From: Leuctra nigra | Taxonomy: Eukaryota > Arthropoda > Insecta > Plecoptera > Leuctridae | DNA length: 64,000 nt | Assembly (NCBI GenBank): GCA_934045905.1 | Contig: OW203768.1 | Location: 29,417,060 to 29,481,059 of the forward strand | Direction of reading: 5' to 3' | Part shown: positions 12,850 through 24,985 of the stretch, in pieces | How the letters are laid out: every line of letters starts with the position of its first letter | Numbering within the stretch: the first letter of the stretch is position 1 | Notes under the pieces: model-generated | What the model saw: the letters and a program-made list of their open reading frames with translations, nothing else | What the model was told of the DNA's origin: nothing | Database searches by the model: none | Position numbers and translations under genes: made by a program

Positions 12850-12970
12850 TAACGTCGCACTGTTCTGCAACGAGGCTAATGGCGACGGATGAATGATTAT
12901 GATGATGATAGGGAGGTGATGAAGAAGAGGTAAGGATGGAAGGTGGGAAGGAGGCGGTAGTGGCCCATTA
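12850..12970 (-). mobile_element. SINE fragment, 3' part of a second copy
   Basis: This fragment has the 3' half of the same SINE: GGCGGTAGTGGCC, GGAAGGTGGGAAGG, the GATGATGATGA-rich stretch and the phrase GTCGCACTGTTCTGCAACGAGGCTAATGGCGACGG in two parts at 12855-12890. The tRNA-like head is missing. It sits next to copy A in the same orientation. Confidence 0.6.
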
Positions 12971-12984
12971 CGAAATAGGTACGC

Positions 12985-13310
12985 TCTGAGTAACGCGTTG
13001 ATAAGCGAGCCTTCGTATTGAGTGCGAATTAATATTCGTGTGAAAGTTGCTGTTCTATAACAGACTTTGGAAATGGTTTGGAAGACAATATAATCAAATG
13101 CGTCAATTGAGCAGTGATAATTTCTTTGGAATTTAGCATAAAATTCTAGTAATATTTCAATAACTCTTAAAGTTATTGACAGATTTGACAGAAAATTAGC
13201 AGAAACTCATAAAATGTTTGTCCCAATGATCATGCAAAATTTGAAATTGATCGGTCAAACGGTTCCATTTTCATTTTCAACCAATCACAGGATCTCGTTC
13301 AAAAACTATA
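12985..13310 (-). mobile_element. Diverged copy of the 41-44 kb inverted-arm family
   Basis: ACGCGTTGATAAGCGAGC near 12993, followed downstream by GATCATGCAAAATTTG, then CATTTTCATTTTCAACCAATC, matches the order found in the arm at 43788-44402 (GCGTTGATGAGCGAGCAC, GATCATGCAAAATATGAG, CGTTTTCATTTTTTAGCC). The match is clearly diverged. It is called as an old copy of that repeat. Confidence 0.5.
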
Positions 13311-13444
13311 CCTACACGTGACCGCTCATATGACATTAGTGTGGGTGCAAAATTTTGGATTGATTGGTTGAAGGTGACATGGTAATTACAGGCAAAAAAG
13401 CATAAGAGTCCGGTATTATACTGATCAAACAAAAGAAATAGTAA

Positions 13445-13535
13445 GAAAGGAGTGTGGTGGTAATCGAACCCATATCCCCTGTATATACATCACAAGAACC
13501 ATCAACACGAATCAAAAACAATCTCCGCCGCCTTA
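13445..13535 (-). mobile_element. tRNA-like SINE head
   Basis: On the minus strand a region starting AAGGCGGCGGAGATTG is followed about 50 bases later by GGGTTCGATTACC, resembling boxes A and B of a polymerase III promoter. The spacing is longer than in a functional tRNA and no acceptor stem closes, so it is likely a SINE head or tRNA relic. Confidence 0.35.
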
Positions 13536-14460
13536 TCGACTATCATCTGGTTGAAATTGGAATTATCACAGGTCTCAACATGAACAGTGATCACGTGATC
13601 CAGACAAATGCGCAGCCAACGGCGAATATATAAATTAATAATACTACTCTTTAATCAGAGCTCGCGTGTGAAGAGAAATTATCATATCGAGTCAAGACGT
13701 AGGGGGGGATTTCTGTTAAACACTGTGAAAATGATTATGAATTAAAAGAAATATGAAAATGGGACTTGTAAATCTTGATGGCAGCATGGGGTCAGATGTA
13801 GTGTAATACACGCCATGCTGGTTGAGCGTCGAACTCGCCGTGGAATCATTTCCTGAATTCATGTTAAGGAGAATTAGTGAGATTTTGATTGTAATATTGT
13901 GGTAATTTAACACGATAGGTTGTGGCGGAGTTATTGAAGAAAATCAATTTTAATTAAGTTTGATGTGTATTTTTTGCTACACGATGTTGAGCAAGTTCTG
14001 ATGAAATTGTTGTTGCGTCATGCAACATAAAGGCGTTTCAAACTAAAATACTCCCAAAAACAATGCTAAATAGCCAAGAAGATGAATTTAAATCGATTGG
14101 ACACTTCCTGTTTTTTTCCTCTTTTTTATGTTATTGCACTTATCCATGCAAATTAATATTTATTTAAAATATTGTGTGTTTCCGGTAAACCGGAAACGAC
14201 CGCTCACTCAAGGAAAAAGCGCCTTCTTAAATCATAACTCCTATTACAGTTGAGCATTATCCTTTTCAGATAGCGCTAGTAGTCTAAAACTTTCCAGTAT
14301 TTGAAACGATGACGTAGAAAAGCTCACTAACTTATAAAATTTACTGAAATGTCATAATATTTGTAAGTAAATATTTAAATTTAAACAGTATATTTTACAA
14401 AATAACATAAAATTAAGTTCATTCGTATAGTTATTCTCATGAATTGATATAGGTACCTAA

Positions 14461-14616
14461 GGCCCGGAATAACCAAAGTTAAATTGTGCTGGATTAACTA
14501 ACTTTTGGATTAAATTCAATTGTTTCACTCATTTTGAGGTATCTGATTGGCTGTGCCGCCAATTTAGTCTAATATTTAGTTAATCCGGCTCAGATTAACT
14601 TTGGTTATACCGGCCC
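14461..14616 (+). mobile_element. Harbinger-like MITE, copy 1
   Basis: The 156-bp element starts GGCCCGGAATAACCAAAG and ends CTTTGGTTATACCGGCCC, an inverted pair of about 18 bp. TAA lies directly on both sides (14458-14460 and 14617-14619), a 3-bp target duplication typical of PIF/Harbinger elements. The interior holds ATTGGCTGTGCCGCCAATTT. A second copy lies inverted at 18882-19033. There is no coding capacity. Confidence 0.8.
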
Positions 14617-14759
14617 TAAGTAAAATATATCACTGTTGCATCAACAATATTGAATTCGTAAAGTATTAATTTCTAAAATCAGCTAGCGTTTTACTTTTAT
14701 TTGAACAAACCCTGGTTCCAAACATTTGGGTCAAGGGATAGACAATAGTCAATAAATAC

Positions 14760-15475
14760 ATTTGCACATACATTGTCTAACCAGACATTTTCTAAAGTTT
14801 TGGTTCCTACATTCCATTCCAACAGACAACATAAAGCCAAGAGTTCTAATCCTCGTTCGCCAAAGTTTCTGCAGTAATCTCACATTTAAATGTCGAATCC
14901 CTACAATACAATCACGATGCATTCCTAATGATTGTTACCGAATACTCGTATTTAATTATCTCCTTGCAAGTTGCAAAACAACGTGAAGCAAATCCGTGTA
15001 GCTTGCAAGTAGCTTGGATGTTCGTGCGTAGTCGATGGCTTACAAATGTGACCTATAAAATGCAGAGAGTTAATGGGATTGGCATGAGAGCTAATCATGT
15101 GGATGCAACTTCATCAATGTTCGACACGACACTCGGATTCCAGGTGCATGCTCGGATATTCCTCACCCTTAATAGTCATGAGGGTGATGTTCTAGTGTTT
15201 TAGTATTGTAATGTCGACCTTAGAGTGTTCGTATTACCGGGACATATTTATGTGATTGTACACTTCTCCGATAATACGAAAGAAATTATTATCGCATTGA
15301 TGGAAATAGAGTGGTCACTTAGGTTTTTCTTTTACACAAAGCTACGAATTTGGGACCCTGATTGCTACTTTTTGAGTACAAAAAGGTTGTTAGATAACAT
15401 GTCAAATTGGGGTCTGGTGAACGAGGTACTCATTTTTTACAGTAAGTACAAAATACCTAAGTAAAGTTTGTGTAA
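14760..15475. other. Unannotated; open frames without recognisable product
   Basis: Overlapping open frames of 74-91 codons occur (14762-14986, 14928-15203, 15225-15464). None shows a motif I recognise, and no splice-site pattern argues for exons. The block is somewhat less AT-rich around 15000-15200. Confidence 0.3.
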
Positions 15476-15844
15476 TTACAACAAATTTAAATTCACGCAG
15501 AGTTTGGCTTTGGACACACTGATTTTAATACCAATCTTGACTGAGGCATTATCCTCAGTCATCATCATCACCTCCCAATCATCCTCATAATCATTCACAT
15601 GCGTATCCTATAACAAAATTAAACAAAAGTTTTAAAAAATTATAATTTTTCCAATGAAATAAATGATTAGTTATTGGGTAAAAAAAAACAAAAGAAAACA
15701 CTTTGTTAAAAAAAGTCATAAAAACTGTGTAAATCATTAAAATAAATTGTCAGTACGTTGTACTCGGTTTGTTACTAATTGGTTTCTATGACATAAATGT
15801 CATTTGCTATTCAGTTAGAACTGTAATTCCATCCGCTTTCTTAT

Positions 15845-16095
15845 TCCACACACCACATAATTAATAATTGAACATACGTTAATAATAAACGAGCAATTAA
15901 CGAACTCCACAATAGCGTGTTTAACTTAAACCCCCTTGTTAAATGTTTAATTAGCAATGCAGAACCAGGAAACGCCGGACAAAATGTATTATTATAAGAT
16001 ATATGGAATTTATCTGGAATTATACACGACATGTGAAATGCCACATGACAATTGTTTGGCACAATACGACGTTCAATTGTCTCCGAGTTATGCAA
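15845..16095. promoter_or_regulatory. Candidate conserved non-coding block with ATTA cores
   Basis: A unique stretch with many homeodomain-type cores (TAATTAATAATTG, GAGCAATTAACG, TTTAATTAGC) and a higher-complexity 3' part (AACCAGGAAACGCCGGAC). No credible coding frame is present. It looks like an enhancer-type sequence but this rests on composition alone. Confidence 0.2.
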
Positions 16096-16274
16096 ATGGC
16101 ATATGTTTTGTTAACTGTGTAATTTGATTTGTCGATTTGTAATCGAGATTGTGATGTGAGTGGAAATAGAAGATTTCGAGCGATTTTGCTGCTTTTTATA
16201 GACACTTTTTTGGATACGATTGGAGACGAAATGGGTTGACGAAATGATTTGAAATTTTAACTATAAGTAGATAA

Positions 16275-16440
16275 AAGACAAGCTTAGGGTTATCCCTTGG
16301 TACATTTTTTATTTTTTGCTTTGTTAATTAGTAATACTTAGTTGGTTTTTGGTGAAAAATTTTATATTTTCTTGTCTCCCTGGGTGCCGTATAAAATTTA
16401 ATTTTAAAAATGTTCTAAGTGATAACCCTAAGTTTGTCTA
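16275..16440. mobile_element. Fold-back MITE
   Basis: AGACAAGCTTAGGGTTATC on the left and GATAACCCTAAGTTTGTCT on the right are inverted copies with one mismatch, about 165 bp apart end to end. The interior is T-rich and non-coding. This is consistent with a short non-autonomous DNA transposon. No convincing target duplication was seen. Confidence 0.55.
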
Positions 16441-16694
16441 GTAAATCAGTAATCATGATTAAAATTTGAGATCAATTGGTTAACGGGTTTGGTCTCCAAT
16501 CGTTCGGAAATTTCATATTTTGTGCGGTTTTGTTGAATCACCGGCGCCTAATTAACAAGGCACGAAGTAAAAATGAAAAGGGCTACTACTATACAATCAG
16601 ACTGATCATGTGAACATCCTATTAAAGTTACACCCACTTTTGAAACATTTTTTCTCTCTCAATTTTCTAAAACGGCCGAGCGCTAGTATCACCT

Positions 16695-16835
16695 TAGTGT
16701 CGCACTGTTCTAAGCAAGGATGGAGGATGTGGCCAATAGTAGGGAACCTTCCCAGCATTTGCCCTCGAGTGAGGGAATCCACGAAAAACAGCAGGAATCG
16801 TCCTTATACTGCTACTCTCTGAACCAACTTGCTCC
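16695..16835 (-). mobile_element. tRNA-derived SINE, copy B (decayed)
   Basis: On the minus strand it carries a decayed head, then GATTCC and the body words CTCACTCGAGGGC, AAATGCTGGGAAGG and TTCCCTACTATTGGCC in the order seen in the other copies. The 3' phrase GTCGCACTGTTCT lies at its plus-strand left edge. Confidence 0.55.
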
Positions 16836-17555
16836 GTTAAAAACAGAATTTGTATAGGGTCCATGAAAAGTTTGTCGAACCACAACTTCGACCAATGAAA
16901 AAAGTTATCGGCGCCTGAAAGAAGCTTTGGAAAGAAACTTAAATATAATTTGAATTACTATACTTGTAAAAGTTATCAAGAATTAGTGTTTATTAAGATA
17001 GGTATAAATTAAACAATTAGTTTTTCTTCCATAGCTGCATGATTTTGTTATTGAATCATATTTACTCACATTTCTAATAAATGAATACAGAACCATGACA
17101 AAACAATTAACATTGCGCTCGTGATATTTCTTTAAAAAATCAAATAAACCTACAAAATACTCTCAATGAAATAACAAAACATTTTAAACTCAACACTTTT
17201 ATTATTTTCCATGCCCTAATTCAAATCAAAATTACTTTATTGCTGTTGCACAAATCTAAAACATATTTCCATCAGTTATTATCTACAATACTACTCATTA
17301 TCCTACATAAAAAACACAAATTTTCCAATGAGCGCATCATTATAGAATAAACAGCACATCCATAACGAAATCTCATCGTATGAGAAACAAGTTTTGATTT
17401 TTTTCTAAATACCAACGCCCGAACAACTCGAAGAATCACGATTCTCCAATCCATATCATCTTGTTCCGCTGGTGTCGATTAGGAATTAATTATCAGTATT
17501 GGTTAAGATATAAATATTCATGGACTTAATAACTCCAAGTTGTGAGTATTTATCT

Positions 17556-17590
17556 TGGTGTTAGCGGTGTTAGCGGTGTTAGCGGTGTCA
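17556..17590 (+). repeat. Short tandem repeat (GTGTTAGCG)n
   Basis: Three to four copies of the 9-base unit GTGTTAGCG. Confidence 0.8.
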
Positions 17591-18324
17591 AAGGAGGAAC
17601 CAGTTGATGACGCTGAAGGCGTTGAAGATGACCTGGCTGTGATCAATATGGAGTGAACTACATCAAACATTTTCAAGAGCAGGATTTCGAACCATGGTTC
17701 TGTTGCCAAATTATACCTGCTAATGTGCTTGTACTAACATTTGAAGAAAACGTTTTAATTCGGCAGAGAAAATGATGAATCGAAGAGGTTTTTAAGATGA
17801 ACATAGCTCGTTTGAATGATTTGAATGGTACCGGGAAAGAAGCTATGAGTACATTTAAAAAATTAGTTGCAGTGATTTTTATGAGTTTTCAGAAATTCCA
17901 TAGTTTTTAGAAAATATTGCTACAAAGTCTTGAAAAAAAACAATCAAAATATTGATTTGTATGGAAGATCATAAGTCTCAAAATAAAATTTCGTTTATTT
18001 CAGTTTCATCCGAATGTGACTTACAGCCTTCTTTCCCTGTTTCATTCATTTGATTTCGATCACTTGGAGTCTAATTCTAGTAATTCTAGAAACATTCTGG
18101 AAAAGTGCATGGATGAAGTGAAAATTGATATAGAAAAGTGTTCAAATTAGATATGTTAGCTAAAATTTAACTTCAAACTCTCAAGATTTAGTTCTGTCGG
18201 TTACAAATACTTTTCATGTAAATATTCTCCCAATCTACAACATTTTCATAAAAGTATATCATATTTATTGTCCAGTTTTGAACATCGTAAAGTTTCAAAA
18301 AGCTCACATCTAATCTGAGCGTCA

Positions 18325-18425
18325 TGCCTATCACAAGTCCGGCCAGCCAGTCACCGGACTCGAACCAGGGCCTCCAGCGCATCTCAAACACAAACCCCGG
18401 ACGCATTACTCGCTGCATGGAGATC
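18325..18425 (-). mobile_element. tRNA-like SINE head
   Basis: On the minus strand, CATGCAGCGAGTAATGCG occupies a box A position and CCCTGGTTCGAGTCCGG, 35-40 bases further, contains a perfect box B core (GGTTCGAGTCC). The D- and acceptor-stem pairing of a real tRNA is not evident. I read it as the head of a tRNA-derived SINE; a decayed tRNA gene is the alternative. Confidence 0.45.
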
Positions 18426-18881
18426 TAGCTTATACTTACTTAGCTATAAACACTAATTATTATTCGTCAAGAATTTCTTTCTGAATCAGCTCCGGGCAAA
18501 TCGTTTCTAGAACCAAACTATCTTAGTTTATAATAATTGTTGAACCGTGGAGCTGCAGCGTTTAAGGTTATCTGATTATTTATCACGGAATTATCGACTT
18601 TTACTCTGTTATTTCGTGATCTTACTTAGAAGTGCATCTCATTTTTAAACAAATCAAAACTAATATTTGACAAAACTGACATCTAACGAGACATAATTTG
18701 TAACATCATCAAAAAATTAGGAGTCATAAAAATAGCTGCTAGTATATGATGATGATTACAATATTTTGGTACTGTAATTGTAAGAGATTACTGAGCAAGC
18801 AAGTAGAAATAGAACAGTCAATTGGTACGTGATATTGTTGATTAGTACTAATTACAATAATGGTATGAATAGTCTACTTTA

Positions 18882-19033
18882 GGGCTGGTATAACCAAAGT
18901 TAATCTGAGCCGGATTGACTAAATATTGGACTAAATTGGCGGCACAGCCAATCAGACACCTCAAAATGAGTGAAACAATTGAATTTAATCCAATAGTTAA
19001 TCCAGCACAATTTAACTTTGGTTATTCCGGGCC
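18882..19033 (-). mobile_element. Harbinger-like MITE, copy 2 (inverted)
   Basis: This 152-bp element is the reverse complement of the copy at 14461-14616 over its full length, with scattered differences. TTA (TAA on the other strand) flanks both ends at 18879-18881 and 19034-19036. The ends are GGGCTGGTATAACCAAAG and CTTTGGTTATTCCGGGCC. Confidence 0.8.
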
Positions 19034-19039
19034 TTATTA

Positions 19040-20860
19040 TATAATAAAATAATTAAAAGTCAAACACTCAAACTTAAAACTATAGCCTCAACATTTTCAA
19101 TTCTTCAGACATGTATTGGATTTATGCTAAGGTGCAAAAGTGCGAACCCTTTTGAGGAATTATATATCTCCGAACTAGATATTTCATTAGCAGACCAATT
19201 AGAAAATATACTAAGCTTAAATTTTTACTTAAAAACTAAATATCAAACTAATTATCAGTTTCAATAACTGTGAATTTATGTAAGTTTCTCAAATTTTAGC
19301 CCAATCTGAGAAACGGTCATGACCTGTTTAACTCTTGAAAAAGTGTGAGGGCCAAAGGTGTCAAAAGACTACGTAACTTTAAACCTGTGATAGAGGCCTA
19401 GCAAGAAGGACTGTTAAAAATTCATGTGCAAATTCAAATTTAATTTCCCACGTCCAATAACGTTTAAAAAAAACTAAAGGCTGTAATGAACATTAGACGA
19501 CAGTTTTCACCCAGCATATAATTACACAAACGAAACGTCAAGATTACAGTTATAAAATAATGTCCAGGATCATTAGTATTATTCTCCTTAAGTCATGGTT
19601 TTAATAACATCTAACTAAGACACGTCACAGCTCGGTTAAGTCCTACTCTATCTTTAAAACCTCGTTGACTCCTCGTTTTGTTCGCCGAATTGTTGGTACT
19701 CTCTAAGTACATTGGCCCGCGGGTATAATTTCACAGGGGTGCCGGGTTCGGTTCCTGGATCTGGTTGCGCTTGAAATGTACGATGTAATTTCACGTTAGA
19801 TATTACACTGTTATTTGCTGAGCAATTAAAAACAGATTAATTAAAAATAATTACTTAGTATGTACACATTAGCTTTGGTTCATGTCATCTTTTTGGGAAC
19901 ATACCCACTAATTGTAGACACAAAATTATATGTCAAGTCCGTTGCACTGACCACCGGTAAAAGCAAAATAACTAAAAGAATAAGCAGAATAACTATGAAC
20001 AAAATTGTTAATAATTGTTTTATTGTTATTGAATGAACAGTTTGTGTAAATGTTTTGTTGTGATCGGTGATGACTGATATAAACTGTATAGTTGAGCGGC
20101 TTATAAACATTACAGTTACAATGAAATAGTTGCAAACGCGAATTGAAGAGAGAGCCAATCGTAGCCGTTCTGTGTGATTTATTGATTTGTTGATTTGACG
20201 AGTTTAGTTTCAACGGGATTTAGTTGATGGTGATTTTATCGTTGGCTTGATATTAAATAATGTGCAGCTTTATAATTTGTGAAATCGCTACAAATGCGGA
20301 GGTAAATGATAAAGCTTAGTATAGCTTGTAATAATTGTGAGATTTGCAGTACTCCGAAGATTTTGATTTCTTCACATGCACTGTGTGATGAGTTACAGAT
20401 TGTTGGACATTTTTATGCCGACTAGTTACTTACACTAAATCTTTGATTTAAAATTTAAAATTGACCATAATAAAAAATCAGTGTAAAGGTAAAAGTATAA
20501 AAAATTAAAATGTTCAATATCACCAGAAAATAATAATATAATAATATATCAATATATCAATAATATATCACCGCATTCACAAACCCCTTCCAAAAGTCGA
20601 AATTTTAAGAATAAATGTGACAGAATAATTTTAAAGTTTAAAGTATGCTACATTTGAGAATTGGACAACAGAACAATTTGAAGATTGGAAGATTGAAAGA
20701 CTGGAAAAGACCCGTATATATCTGATTTACTCTCCTATCCTATTTTTCCACGATTTGTTAACATTGATCTCACACATTCCTTCCTTCACCATTCTTTCAC
20801 GAGTCATATTTGTCGAACAATTAAATCTCCGAACTCTGGATTTGGTCTCGTCACAAATCA
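19040..20860. other. Unannotated sequence
   Basis: Open frames up to 95 codons on the minus strand (19880-20213) show no recognisable motif. A box-B-like GGGTTCGGTTCCTGG occurs near 19744 without a convincing box A. Confidence 0.35.
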
Positions 20861-20869
20861 TCCCACGAA

Positions 20870-21110
20870 CACTGATCGTATAAATACTCTCCGGGATGAT
20901 TATTATAACATTCCATCGAAGCCCTCATTAAAATGTAATTACAGATTCGTTATAAACTATTAAATAATTAAATGCTAAACACATCTCGCCGTGTAATGTA
21001 ATGTCTCGAGGAACAACGCCGTATATTAAGCCTCCTACGCAATGTCTCGCCGGCATTACTGTCATCAATTGAATAATAGCTTTCGTGGAAAGTAATTGAA
21101 GCAAAAAAGT
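20870..21110. promoter_or_regulatory. Candidate conserved non-coding block
   Basis: Unique, higher-complexity DNA with AAATAATTAAATG, CAATTAAATC and several TCTCGCCG/TCTCGAGG words and no coding frame. The texture differs from the surrounding low-complexity AT-rich DNA. A regulatory role is conjecture. Confidence 0.2.
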
Positions 21111-21718
21111 TTGCTTCGAGATGGTTTACGAGAATTGATCAAGAATTACATACGTGAAAAAAAATCAGTATGAAATATAGTAACGTACTTATTCCATTAA
21201 GTACAGATTTTCTTATCAACATTTTTACAACAAAAGTCAAATGCAATATACAATATCTACCAAAAGAGAAGAGGAGTTGAATCAACTGGAAACTATATTT
21301 ACTTCAACAACTTAAAAGTTAAAAAAACAAATTTCTTAAATATTGAACCCTTCTCTCGTAGTCCAGGTATTATTTTATTCAGCTATAATGAAATCGATGC
21401 ATTTCTACACAGAATTATAAAGACCGGAACAAACATAATAAACAAGAGCAAACAATTAAAATAAATACAAGAAAGAATAATCGTTTAGGGGTTTAATTTT
21501 TCGAGCAATCTTTTGAAGTGAATCAAAAACAGCTATTTTGTAATTGTAAAACTTTTTTGATCTTCTAATTTATACTGTGCTAACATATCTGTTTCACATT
21601 TCTATACAAATGCTATGTCACATAAAACTTTTTCGACTACCCCTTTAAATATTAACGAGAAAAATGGAAACATACTCTTTATATAAAACAGTTTATCATA
21701 TACCTATTCCCACCCGTA

Positions 21719-21762
21719 CCAGAGCACTATTACTTACAAGTGATGTAAGTAATAGTTCTGTT
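21719..21762. repeat. Short hairpin
   Basis: CAGAGCACTATTACTTACA and TGTAAGTAATAGTTCTG can pair across a 5-base loop with one mismatch. The stem is too short for a typical microRNA precursor. It may be a MITE core. Confidence 0.5.
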
Positions 21763-21939
21763 GTTACTTTGGTATAATACATTTCTAGGAATATTGAAAG
21801 GTAATCTGTTCTACATGCAACCTAATTAATAATATTATCTGGATATCTCGAACTGCAATTAGGTAATTTATTGCATTCATTTCCGTGTGATTAACAAACC
21901 ATATTATTATACTTCGATTCTCGCTATTTAATTAAAAAC

Positions 21940-22100
21940 AACGGTTATTTACATTACACAATGATGTTGTACTTATGTGCCGATTAAATCGTCGGATAAG
22001 GTTATCGGCAGGTTTAATATTCGTCACCACCACAGCTACAGCCAACGAGCACCGCGAAATACTGCCATTGTCTTGCCATAAAAGCGGTGTCAATTTAAAC
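21940..22100. promoter_or_regulatory. Candidate conserved non-coding block
   Basis: Contains CCGATTAAATCGTCGGATAAGG and CACCACAGCTACAGCC, unique and non-coding, distinctly more complex than its flanks. Function is unknown. Confidence 0.2.
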
Positions 22101-22467
22101 CAATTAAATAGGATATGAATCTATTTAGGTGCAAAATTAGTTCAGTTAAAAAAGTATCGCAATTTTATCACAAAATGTGTGTGAAGCTCACATCACACCT
22201 AACAGTTTGAAAAGTTAGGAAATAAAACTAAAAGGGCTCAATAGTTTATAATAGGTTTGCAACTCAGAAAGACTAGAAAAGCTCTCCTGTTTATAAAGCT
22301 CATACAAGTTCTAATTGCTCAGAAAAGCTGAGAAAAGCTTCAATTTGCTTAGAAATGTTCATTTTGCACATAGTATAGGAATACCACCAGCAAGGTTGTA
22401 CGATTGAAAAATGACGAAAATCATCGCAGAATTCAAAGATATTTTCAGTTTTTTTCGTGTTTTTTCT

Positions 22468-22560
22468 AAGTCGAGAGGCAAATATTGGGAAGGTTTCCTG
22501 GTAATATGCCACGACCGCCTTTTCCCACCGTTTACCCTTACCATTTCTACATACCTACCT
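22468..22560 (+). mobile_element. SINE body fragment, copy C
   Basis: Plus-strand match to the SINE body: AGTCGAGAGGCAAATATTGG, GAAGGTTTCCTGGTAATATGCC, ACGACCGCC and a CCCACCGTTTACCC end. The tRNA-like head is lost. Confidence 0.6.
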
Positions 22561-22779
22561 AATCATATAAACATTCAGCTTTTGCCATTCCTAGCTGCAG
22601 AAGATCAACTAACAAAATATAATTATAATTCAAAAACTTTTTTTTTTTTTTTTAGAGATATTAATAAAAAAATTGGGCTCCTCAATATAATTATGTTCAT
22701 AATATGTAAACAATAATTAAATGTGTGCTGTTCTGAGAAACGCTGTTGCTTACGGAATTTTATGAACTCAAATAATTTC

Positions 22780-23300
22780 CAATCAACTAACTTTCAAAAA
22801 TTTCAGTTGCATTTGTATTTGTATTTATTTTGTATTTGTGCTTTTCAGTGTCATTATCAATTATAATTCTTTGTTTCTGGTATATTTCTTTCACATCCCC
22901 AATTTCCTCCGTAGAAGCGCCAGACTGTTCCTGCCGTTGGTTTGGTGAACGTTTCCCCGACCTTGCCAGTCTCCGCCACACGGCTGGGCCGTCTATAAGA
23001 ACCATAATTATCATCGCCGGAGTAATTATTCCTCGATCTGGCGGATAATTTGAGACAATTAAACCCCTCCTTGTGCTCAGTCTCATTCTGAAGATGCACC
23101 TTATATAGATATCGTGATGTTGTTCCGAGAAGATGACGTGGTGGTGCGGATGCTGTGGTTGTTCAGGACATCAGCACCAGATGATCGTTCAGTCACATTT
23201 CACTCTTTCCTTCAATTACTCTTCTCTTCCTTGTCACCTGGTTCAAGACTACGTTATCTGCAAAACTTCATTGTTGATAATCGGCATTTTAATATTTCAA
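22780..23300. other. Higher-GC unique block with overlapping open frames
   Basis: Open frames of 72-99 codons exist on both strands between 22787 and 23330, in DNA that is less AT-rich than usual here. The minus-strand frame 22857-23099 reads as a hydrophilic peptide rich in Asn/Gly/Arg. I recognise no domain and cannot choose a frame. It could be an exon, a conserved non-coding element or neither. Confidence 0.2.
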
Positions 23301-23437
23301 AATCGACCCACAAATCCGAATAACAGTTAAATGGTATCATTATTTGTATGTAATTAGTCTCAACAGAAATCAAATACGCATGACGTATTTTTCAAAATAT
23401 TGATTGGATTATTATTAATATAGGTAATAACTTTGTT

Positions 23438-23528
23438 CAATACAGCGTCATTTGCAGATAGTGCAGTATGGTAAAATCCAGAGCAATAGCTAATAGGTAC
23501 TACACTATCTGCAAATAACGTTGTATTG
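23438..23528. mobile_element. Small fold-back element
   Basis: CAATACAGCGTCATTTGCAG (continuing ATAGTGCAGTA) at the left is matched by an inverted copy at the right ending CTGCAAATAACGTTGTATTG, arms of about 31 bp with three mismatches and about 29 bp between. Related words (TTTGCTGATAGTGCTGT, GGCAATACAGCGG) recur at 23580-23645, probably a decayed neighbour. Confidence 0.6.
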
Positions 23529-23846
23529 GATTTGGTTTTGACGCCATAGGTTTACTTATTGACTGTAAGTATCATAGGATTTGCTGATAGTGCTGTCTTG
23601 TACAAATTAAAAGTTAAAAATAATCTATGGGCAATACAGCGGTATGTGGTCTAGGATGACCAAATTATGAAATATAAGAATTTGCATCATTGGACATAAT
23701 AGGGAGGTCCTAGCAATTACATGTATGTAAAAAATATTTGTTGAGATAGTTCCGTCTTGACTAGGGGACAAAACATATGTTTGAAACTCAGGTTACCATA
23801 TTTTTTTTAAAGAATGACACTAATTTCGTAATGTAGTATAGAAGGC

Positions 23847-23985
23847 TACCCAGAAAACACACTCCGTGTAAAAAAAGGCAGCCATAAGTCTACTTCAACT
23901 TAAAAAAAGTAAAGGAAATCACTGAAAAGGAGTGATATCAAGAAAGGAGCCAAGTCATTGAAATTTCGAAATATTGTAGTGTGAG
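23847..23985 (+). mobile_element. Diverged end of the 1.8-kb Helentron/HINE-like family
   Basis: Starts TACCCAGAAAACACACTCCG, followed by GTGTAAAAAAAGGCAGCC and AAGTCTACTTCAACTTAAAA, then AGTGATATCAAGAAAGGAGCC and CAAGTCATTGAAA. The order follows the hairpin arm of the elements at 29931 and 61178. It is an older, solitary remnant. Confidence 0.5.
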
Positions 23986-24534
23986 TAGAGGATGTAGTAA
24001 TTTTTGTTAAACTATAGGAAAACGCTCAGAGTAAGAGAGCACATGTGAAACACCTCGAAATCAGAATTATAATATAAGCAAAAAACATATGGGTAATACG
24101 AACTACTAATCAATATTAAGTACTACCCATTATGCTGATTTTCACAGCAACTTTGTAAGACATACTATAGTATACACTCTGGAGGTACAACAGAACCGAT
24201 CATTTGAGTATAAATATACAAATTAAAGTGAGTTGTATAAATTAAGATTTTCATATCAGATTCCGTAGCTAGAATATTTTCATGTAACCTTGTTTGTGTG
24301 TGACTAAACTCATAAATAAATTTTCCGGTGAAACCGAAAGACCTATCTTGCTAAAATTCACTAGGTAAGTCGAACAGAATACTGACCCGTTACTTCGCTT
24401 GACGTGTTGTGCGAAAAGAACACACAGATAGAAATAATAGAGATTGTCGAGCCATAAGGAGACGCTCTCCGCTCTTAAATTTGCATTTATTCTATTTAAT
24501 TTTAGTGATGTTTAATTCACATCTGTTATGTATG

Positions 24535-24720
24535 TAGGCTAATGGTAACGGATATGCAAGATGTTGATGAAGATAGACGGTGGGGAAATGCGGTCGTGGC
24601 ATATTTGTAGGGACCTCCCCATACCTCTCGACTGAGGAAAAACATTATCTCTCGCTCAGTCAAGAAGGAGGGAGGCAGGAAACGAACCTGGGACCTCGCG
24701 ATATCTAATCTGGAGATGGA
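24535..24720 (-). mobile_element. tRNA-derived SINE, copy D
   Basis: On the minus strand, GGTCCCAGGTTCGTTTCC is the box B region, followed by CTTGACTGAGCG, CCTCAGTCGAGAG and TGCCACGACCGC, then the GATGATG-type 3' part near 24560. The order is the same as in copy A. Confidence 0.6.
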
Positions 24721-24941
24721 GATTTGAAAATATGACCCAACGAGAAAAAATTTTAATTGATTTTCTCCAACACATTTAACATCACACTGTCATGTACAAA
24801 TCATTCCAAAATTTTAAGAACTGAGTTAACTGCAACCTGTCGTTTATTATTTTATTGTGAATATAGTTCAACAAAATGTGTAGGTCAGAAGCAGAAAGCC
24901 CAAAGTCCGTTCTCTCGATATTTGCACGTATGGAATCATTG

Positions 24942-24985
24942 CTTCAAGCTCTGTCAAGTCAAGTCAAGTCCAAGCTATGTCAAGT
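24942..24985 (+). repeat. (CAAGT)n short tandem repeat
   Basis: CAAGTCAAGTCAAGTC followed by imperfect CAAG units. Confidence 0.7.

Noticed and set aside
19531..19539. GAAACGTC as a further hammerhead
   Set aside because: No CTGANGA core stands upstream at a suitable distance and no stem I can be drawn.
22787..23099. Possible host exon
   Set aside because: Open frames exist on both strands, but there is no recognisable domain and no frame is preferred. Kept only as an unannotated block.
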